This document shows, piece after piece, positions 57,563-64,000 of a stretch of DNA of 64,000 nt (position 1 is the stretch's first letter; every line of letters begins with the position of its first letter). Made by a program: the position numbers and the translations under genes. The notes beneath the pieces are model-generated. The model saw only the letters and a program-made list of their open reading frames with translations. It had not been told where the DNA came from and made no database searches. The stretch lies in the NCBI GenBank assembly GCA_030522415.1, contig CM060126.1:12164852-12228851 (forward strand), in the 5' to 3' direction. Origin of the DNA: Channallabes apus (taxonomy: Eukaryota; Chordata; Actinopteri; Siluriformes; Clariidae).

Positions 57563-58218
57563 CAGGTGGAAATTACTCGCATTAGTGTAACTGAGAAGAT
57601 TTTTTGTGTACTTCTACGTTTTAAAGTAGTTTTTAAAATCAGTAATTTTACGTTTATTTAAGTATGTTTTGTTTGAAGTACTGTACTTCACTACATTTTA
57701 AATCATATTCGCTACTGAGTAAAAAATAAATTAATGAAAATGAAAAATAATACATATAATACAACGGGGAAGGAAAAAAAATTGGACCCCAGAAACCACT
57801 GCACTGAATGATTGATGGGCGTGGAGAACAAACATGCTAAATCACAAGAACGGTGGAGACGGACAAAACAGATGCCAGTGATGCAGACACAGCTGAAAGT
57901 GAAATGCCAACAAATGAAGCAAACATTTTGCTTCTTATGAAGCAAACCCCTGGTCATATTTAAGCAACCACTTTGATTTCAAGCACAACAAAGGCAACAG
58001 ATTTATTATGCAAGGGTGTTCCATCCCCCATCCCACCCCCGCTGTAAAAAATTTTTTAATTTTTAATGAGCTACTTTTTACTTTTACTTGAGTAGATTTT
58101 TATAAGGGTAACTTTACTTGTACTTCAGTAAAAGTTCACTGAAGTAACAGTACTTAATTTAGTACTTAATTACTAAATGAAGTAAAAATACAAAATTTTA
58201 TTATTCTTTCCACCTCTG
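57563..58218. mobile_element. Tol2-like hAT non-autonomous element
   Basis: Left end CAGGTGGAAATTACTC and right end ending TTTCCACCTCTG, with sub-terminal TACTTGAGTA and AGTACTTAATT words as in Tol2-like hAT elements. Flanking octamers CATAAGCA and ATCAAGTA agree only in part. No transposase. Confidence 0.6.
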
Positions 58219-58279
58219 ATCAAGTATAGTATACAATATCTTCTTTCATCGCATCTATCTATAATGAATGCACTCATTG

Positions 58280-59698
58280 TAGGGCTGGGCCGATAAACGA
58301 TATCATATCAAATCGCGATTTATTTGATTTTAAAAACGATGAAAAGCTCTAGACATTTTTGCTTGATATGGATTAATCTAAGAGCCAATCACACAGCAGA
58401 ACAATACGACAACAACCAATCAGCGTGCAGCTTGCGCGTGCCGTGCAAGTTAAAGTTAATTTCCTACCGCACTTTGCAAAGCAAACCTGACACCAGGATG
58501 ACAAAAAATAAATAAAAATGAGTGGAAGCAGCGACGAAAGTGAATCTAACCTCGAGTTATTATCCAAAGATGTTGAAATTGTCGACAAAAAAGGTAGCAC
58601 GAACTCCGTTATATGAACGCATCACCCACACGACCACACTGAGAGCATGAAAATGCGGGCCGATGCTACTACGTCAACTAGCCGGGCTAGCAGTGGGGCT
58701 GTACCAAAGCCGAAATCGCTCATGTCGTCTTTTGTGGCCATTACACCACTTATGAAAGGTGTTCCAAAAGGAGCAAGGATATAACCAGGGCCGTTTCTAA
58801 CTTTCTAGCGAAAGATATGATGCCCCTAAGCACACGAGGCTGTAGTTAGCTCCTTATTCGCAACTTCTGAATTGTTTGGCTCCTTATTGTGCAGCGTCTC
58901 ATTCTGCGGCTGAAGTTTAGCTCCTTATTCGCCTTGTTACTAACGGGAGTGTTCACGTTGGCGAATGCTGCGCAGTTTATAAATAAACGTTATATTGGTG
59001 GCTTAAACCATTTTGGCCAAGCAAATATGAACTATACAACACCTAGCAGGTACCCAACTATATAGTAAAACTGAAATTGTCCTGGCCCAGATTGATGGCT
59101 GCATAATTCATTCCATTTTTGTTGTCATTGCATGCTTAAGCCATTATGTCAGTTTATTGGGGCCGTGTGAAATAGCCTTCATTTAACTCTGAATTGTGGG
59201 ATAAAAAGACAGTGTGTGGTCTAAATGTTGTTTCTCATTATTGTTTAAAAATCTCAAAACATTGTAATATATCACAAGATACTTTTTATCATCACAAACA
59301 AGTATTTTTTTTTTATAAAAATCTTTGCCTTGTAAAGATTCTGAGCATGTGCCTATAGTATCTTAATTTTTAAGGCCAAATCTGTTTTTGTTAATAAACT
59401 ATACTTTAAAATGTAATTTAATGAACCCTTTAATTTTTGTCGCTTCAGTTTAATTTAAGTTGTTCAACATTGATGTTCGATAAATAATCATAGATAGTAG
59501 ATAGTGTGTGTTGCCTTCAATTAATCAATCAAGTAATGCAGCCTTCATTCAAAAATCTCTCACTTGTGAGCATATTTACTTTACAAAGCTTGTCAGTGAA
59601 CTATGAGGGCAAAAAAAAAAAATTGTTTATTAATCGTAATCGAGTTAAAATGTTCAATTAATCGAGATTTTGATTTTAGGCCAAATCGCCCAGCCCTA
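58280..59698 (+). mobile_element. hAT element with 8-bp target duplication, deletion derivative
   Basis: Ends TAGGGCTGGGC and (inverse) GCCCAGCCCTA, flanked by ACTCATTG at 58,272-58,279 and 59,699-59,706. At 58,518 a frame opens MSGSSDESESNLELLSKDVE, IVDKKGSTNSVI and stops; the next 150 bp encode pieces (ADATTSTSRASSGAVPKPKS, LMSSFVAITPLMKGVPKGAR) that normally follow a BED zinc finger in ZBED-like hAT transposases. The finger itself and most of the catalytic part are missing. Confidence 0.9.
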
Positions 59699-59799
59699 AC
59701 TCATTGTATATAACTCCTTCTCTGTATGCTGTTTACATTAACAAATTATTTTTGTATGGCATACAATACCTACTTTCATTGCATCGGCCAATAATCAAG

Positions 59800-59890
59800 T
59801 GCATTTCTTGGTAGATGCTAAATGTACAGTATTTCGTTGCATTGAACCACATATGTGCAGTGACAATAAAGTTGAATCTAATCTAATCTA
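59800..59890 (+). mobile_element. LINE 3' tail, (ATCTA)n
   Basis: GTGCAGTGACAATAAAGTTGAATCTAATCTAATCTA is a common fish LINE tail; only the tail is present. Confidence 0.6.
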
Positions 59891-60775
59891 AAATGGTTTG
59901 GATCCATACAAGATTCCCAACAAAGAGTGGAACAGTGATCCCATCTTGCTGCTTTCATAATACCCACACAATGTGTTTTCTTATCTTGTGTTAGTGCACT
60001 GTTAATGCTTATGCAGCCAAAGCCACATGGATGGGTACATGACTTACAAATCTTCAAGATCTTCAAGATGCTTAAAAAGGCATTCAAACAAAGTTAGGGG
60101 AGTCAAACTTGTCTTTGTCTGGATTTGTTTAATCCTTATCCAATGCAAAAATTTTAAAAATCCAGACTTCTGCTGGGGCTCGTATGAAACTACTACAGTT
60201 CCACTGAGCCAAATATTGGCAGTTACAGGGTATTAAGTACAAATTGAGCACTTATCCTTCCCCAAAATAGGGAATGGATATGTACTGTATGGATAACCAA
60301 AACAAGCTGGGTAATTGGCTAACCAGACTTTTGAACAGTACTGTAGATATCCTGTCATACCCTCAAACAAATTGTGAGGTTTTTTTTGTATAAAAGACTT
60401 CTAGCCATGCAGGCTGGCATTGAGGCTGACATTTTCTGTGATGCCTTCTGTTCAAGCACTCATGCAACAAACGTGAACTAATTATAATGTTCCAGTCCTC
60501 AGTAACATGAAACATTAACCCATGTCCATCACTCAGGATGCTTCAACACAGATGTGGTCTGTGCCGCTGTTCATTTAAGGTAAAACCCAGTTTTCGGGAC
60601 TGCTGGCCATTTAATAACTGGTTTAAGTAACCCAGAGTCCATAAACAGAGTGTGAAATTGAGATTACTTTTATCTGAGATAACTATCTGTCTGTGGAGAA
60701 AAAAAACAATAAAAAACCCTCAGCAATTAAGTCTATTTGGCCTAGGGACCCAAAACCAGATAGAACGAGACTGAC

Positions 60776-60946
60776 CTGTGTGGGAGCGAAGATGGCGTTT
60801 AAGAGCTGTGTGGCTGGGGAAAGTTCGATCACACTCGCTGCAGATGTAGCTACGCACACCAGCATGGACCTCCATGTGGCCCTGCAGTGCCTTCTGAGTC
60901 TGGAAACGTTTTCCACACAGGAGACAAAACACAGCCATATCTGAGC
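60776..60946 (-). CDS. zbtb16: zbtb16 exon with two upstream zinc fingers
   Basis: 171 bp, phase 1 at both ends (acceptor CTGATGTAG, donor GTCAGTC). Encodes SDMAVFCLLCGKRFQTQKAL, QGHMEVHAGVRSYICSECDR, TFPSHTALKRHLRSHTG: two C2H2 fingers joined by AGVRSY rather than TGEKP, as in PLZF. With the next exons, six of the nine PLZF fingers are in the window; the BTB domain and first three fingers lie beyond 64 kb, as the gene runs leftward. Confidence 0.95.
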
Positions 60947-61201
60947 CTACATCAGAAAAAGAGAGAGAGACTTTTAGTGCTTAATCGTTATAAATTAAAT
61001 GCTATGACATAATAAATTTCAAACAGGTACATTTGAAAAACATTTAATTACTTAACATTTAATGTAATACATTAAATACATTTAATTCGTTGACTATAAA
61101 CTAAATACACCACCTCAGACTCTGGCTTTTGCTGATGTTGGATTCAGTGTTCTGAGCCATCTGAGACATCTCATGTCTCCACAGGTGAGCCAAACAACAA
61201 A

Positions 61202-61315
61202 ATATTTACTATGGAGGGCTTTACAAGTTTAAGGATTAAAAAACAGGTTTGATTTCATTCCGTTGTTTACCATGAGGTAGCAGTCCAGTTCAGGGCACCA
61301 TACATGTTTTAAAAC
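61202..61315 (-). repeat. 110-bp repeat, copy 2, in another zbtb16 intron
   Basis: Same orientation and near-identical to 55,308-55,420. Confidence 0.85.
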
Positions 61316-61319
61316 ATAT

Positions 61320-63440
61320 TTATATACAGATGCAATTTTTCTCTGAACACTGGTTCTCACATGAAATAAATAATGTATAGTGTTTCATGAAAATAAGCTT
61401 CTTTGTTGCTGTGATTGTTGTGTGACATCATAAAACCTAAAATATCACCTGGATGCCAATACTTAAGTGCTGGACTAGAACCATGAACCGACTCTTTCAC
61501 TGTGGAAAAACATAGAAAGGTCCGACCTTACGCATTAGCATCAAGCCCAGTACTTGCTAGTGAAAAAGCACGATGTGTCTTTTTTTTTCCCTCTTATAAA
61601 CTCGGCAGTCTGGCATCTCTTGCTTAAAGTAAAGCTGTCTCTAATTTAAAATCTATGTGAATTCCCAGAGGTGGGCTTATAAACAGTAGGCCAGGATTGA
61701 CTTCCCAGTCAATCAATCAGCATTTGCCTCAGAGCTCAGAGAAACAAGGGGAGAAAAAGCAACAATAGCACCTGAGACACATAAAAATCAGCTTCTGGTC
61801 GCTATCATTGACAACCTGCATGGAAGTTTTGTGCAAATACTGGCTGAAGTACACTCCCACCGTATGTATTTCTATTATTCCTCAGTTTAGGGCTTATGAG
61901 GTCACAGAATAGGAGAACAGCAGCAGGGAATTTTGAAACCCAACAAAGCACATACATACAGTAAATGTATAAATGTATGAAGAAAAGAAAGAAAAAAAAG
62001 AAGTAAAGAATGAACTACAAAATTGCCATATTACACCCATTGTACACATTACTTACTATCTTACTAGAAACACTATAACTACAGTAGGATATATGGTTTC
62101 TTTATATATGAGAGCTTACATATTATTTCTAATGTGCCATTGCTGGAATTAAAAAGTCAGTACACAGTATGTTACATGCTACTTGTAACCAAACAAAGGG
62201 GGAAAAAAAGGAAGACAAGTACAAAGCTATCCCTACTTGCTTGTGTCTTTAGGAATAATTTACCTCTACAGCTCCATCTATTTATACCATCTCTTTGGCT
62301 CCTGAGAGAGCACAATGTGTTTCTCGTACTCTTTATATATCTCTGTTTCTCTCTTCACTCAGCACACTCCCAGCAGAGGTTTAATGGTTCTGAAGTAGCT
62401 GACAGAGTTGTTTAAGCTGAGGTGAATGGGCCTGTTAATGGAGCTGGCCACTCTCACAAGATAAGTGTCAGCCCTCCACACTAGCAGGAGATACAGTAGC
62501 TCTTCCAGCGGCTTTATACAGCTTTCTTTTTTCTATAGCTACAATTTAACCCTCTTGCTCCGTTCACTACTTAACACCGGAGGTTGTATTGTTGATTATG
62601 ATTCTTATTGCAATATAAATGTATAAATGTACATTTTAATTCTTGTTATTATTTTAGTCTTTGTGCATGTAGGTCAAAATACAGAAGTGGACGAATAACA
62701 ATTTAATTTTTCAGCCTAATAGACATGTGAAAGCCTAAATGTACTGCACAGTCCAGTGTTCTGCTTGCTTGGATGTTCATTTAACTAAGCTAAATCATAA
62801 TTCCAAACATCCTAAACATAATTTACCTTGAACGTATGGCAAGTACTAAGGATGACTTCATGTAGTAGTCATCATCCTTGCTCTTGATCTATCACATTTG
62901 CACACTTGAAAAACGACAAAAGTCTTTGGCTAACATTCCATCTATGGCCTCAAGACTGGTAGACAAATCTACAGACTTTATATGCCTGCCACTCAAAACC
63001 ACTTAGTTAGAACCGATCACGCATTTTGGATGAGAGGTGAAACATCTTCAAAGACTTCAAGCTGTTTAGTTGCCACTACACAGCACTTTTAGGATAAACA
63101 TGACCTAAATGACTGAGAATCTCAAAAGACATCTGAACAAAAAACATTAGCATTTTTGCTCATTTAAGCGTTTAAATGTAAAGTGACTGTTGTGCTAACA
63201 TTAGAATTATATTTTTTGTTCCACATTGTAGTGTACATTGCTCAGTTGTCACTCTTTCTACATCACTTCATATTCATCATTCTGGAAAGGCATGTCTAGC
63301 ATCTGTTCCAGCTAATTAATATGCTGTGTAAAAATACTTCCTACCAATAGCAAGACAATCCCAGATGCATAAGTGCAGTCTGAAATTCTGCATTTTAAAA
63401 ACTGAAGTGGACAAAAAAAAACACAAATTGCAAGTACTGT
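61320..63440. other. zbtb16 intron, largely unique sequence
   Basis: Balanced-composition stretches at 61,600-61,960 and 62,390-62,560 could be conserved elements. No RNA gene or mobile element recognised. Confidence 0.4.
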
Positions 63441-63443
63441 ATG

Positions 63444-64000
63444 CAGTGGCTTGCAAAAGTATTCAGCTCCCTTGAACTTTTCCACATTTTGTCACATTAC
63501 AGCCACAAACTTGAATCAATTTTATTGGAATTCCACGTGAAAGACCAATACAAAGTGGTGTACACGTGAGAAGTGGAACGAAAATCATACATGATTCCAA
63601 ACATTTTTTACAAATAAATAACTGAAAAGTGGGATGTGTGTAATTATTCAGCCCCCTTTGGTCTGAGTGCAGTCAGTTGCCCATAGACATTGCCTGATGA
63701 GTGCTAATGACTAAATAGAGTGCACCTGTGCGTAATCTAATGTTAGTACAAATACAGCTGCTCTGTGATGGCCTCAGAGGTTGTCTAAGAGAATATTGGG
63801 AGCAACAACACCATGAAGTCCAAAGAACACACCAGGTCAGGGATAAAGTTATTGAGAAATTTAAAGCAGGCTTAGGCTAAAAAAAGATTTCCAAAGCCTT
63901 GAACATCCCACGGAGCACTGTTCAAGCAATCATTCAGAAATGGAAGGAGTATGGCACAACTGTAAACCTACCAAGACAAGGCCGTCCACCTAAACTCACA
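63444..64000 (+). mobile_element. Tc1-type element (third family), cut by the window end
   Basis: Starts CAGTGGCTTGCAAAAGTATT; TIR zone of about 250 bp. Transposase starts MKSKEHTR at 63,812, loses the frame by one base, then reads DKVIEKFKAGLG, a stop in place of Tyr, KKISKALNIPRSTVQAIIQK, WKEYGTTVNLPRQGRPPKLT to the window edge. Same family as the scrap at 7,380-7,683. Inactive. Confidence 0.9.

Overview
The window is nuclear DNA of a ray-finned fish. Pointers are Tc1/mariner, hAT, L2, RTE, DIRS and retroviral remnants, tRNA-derived fish SINEs, long (CA)n/(TA)n tracts, and three 3' zinc-finger exons of zbtb16 on the minus strand. The SINE types fit an otophysan, perhaps a catfish, but that is recall, not proof.

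Layout. Positions 1-1,887 are the reverse-transcriptase half of a minus-strand L2 LINE; 28,771-30,812 hold the esterase ORF1 and endonuclease half of apparently the same LINE. Between them lies a 26,883-bp segment (1,888-28,770) with inverted ends starting CAGATGTCGCC and flanked by TA. Removing it rejoins the L2 reading frame, so I read it as one large insertion. A third copy of the left end sits at 42,418-42,559 beside a DIRS tyrosine-recombinase fragment. The segment carries three apparent spliced genes, each with an NRF1-type TGCGCATGCG site near its start: a decayed plus-strand gene (2,016-4,794), a plus-strand gene with tandemly duplicated exon pairs (15,061-about 23,030), and a decayed minus-strand gene (26,690-28,091). 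From remembered teleost proteins, the first and last look like members of one multicopy family. Later insertions fill the rest: a hAT with a nested SINE and LINE, a solo LTR, an RTE LINE, Tc1 scraps and a fold-back transposase remnant.

From 30.8 to 53 kb the DNA is a graveyard of mobile elements: a retroviral pol fragment with its 3' LTR, L2 pieces, six Tc1-type elements, SINEs with clear target duplications, and an unclassified reverse transcriptase lodged between two coding exons (36.4 and 38.5 kb). From 54.1 kb to the end the window is zbtb16: three exons encoding the last six zinc fingers and the stop codon, with introns carrying a Tol2-like element, a hAT element with a perfect 8-bp target duplication, a 110-bp direct repeat and possible conserved non-coding blocks. 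The BTB exon lies beyond 64 kb.

zbtb16 is the only clearly intact host gene, and only in part. All assignments were made by reading; nothing was searched or aligned by machine.
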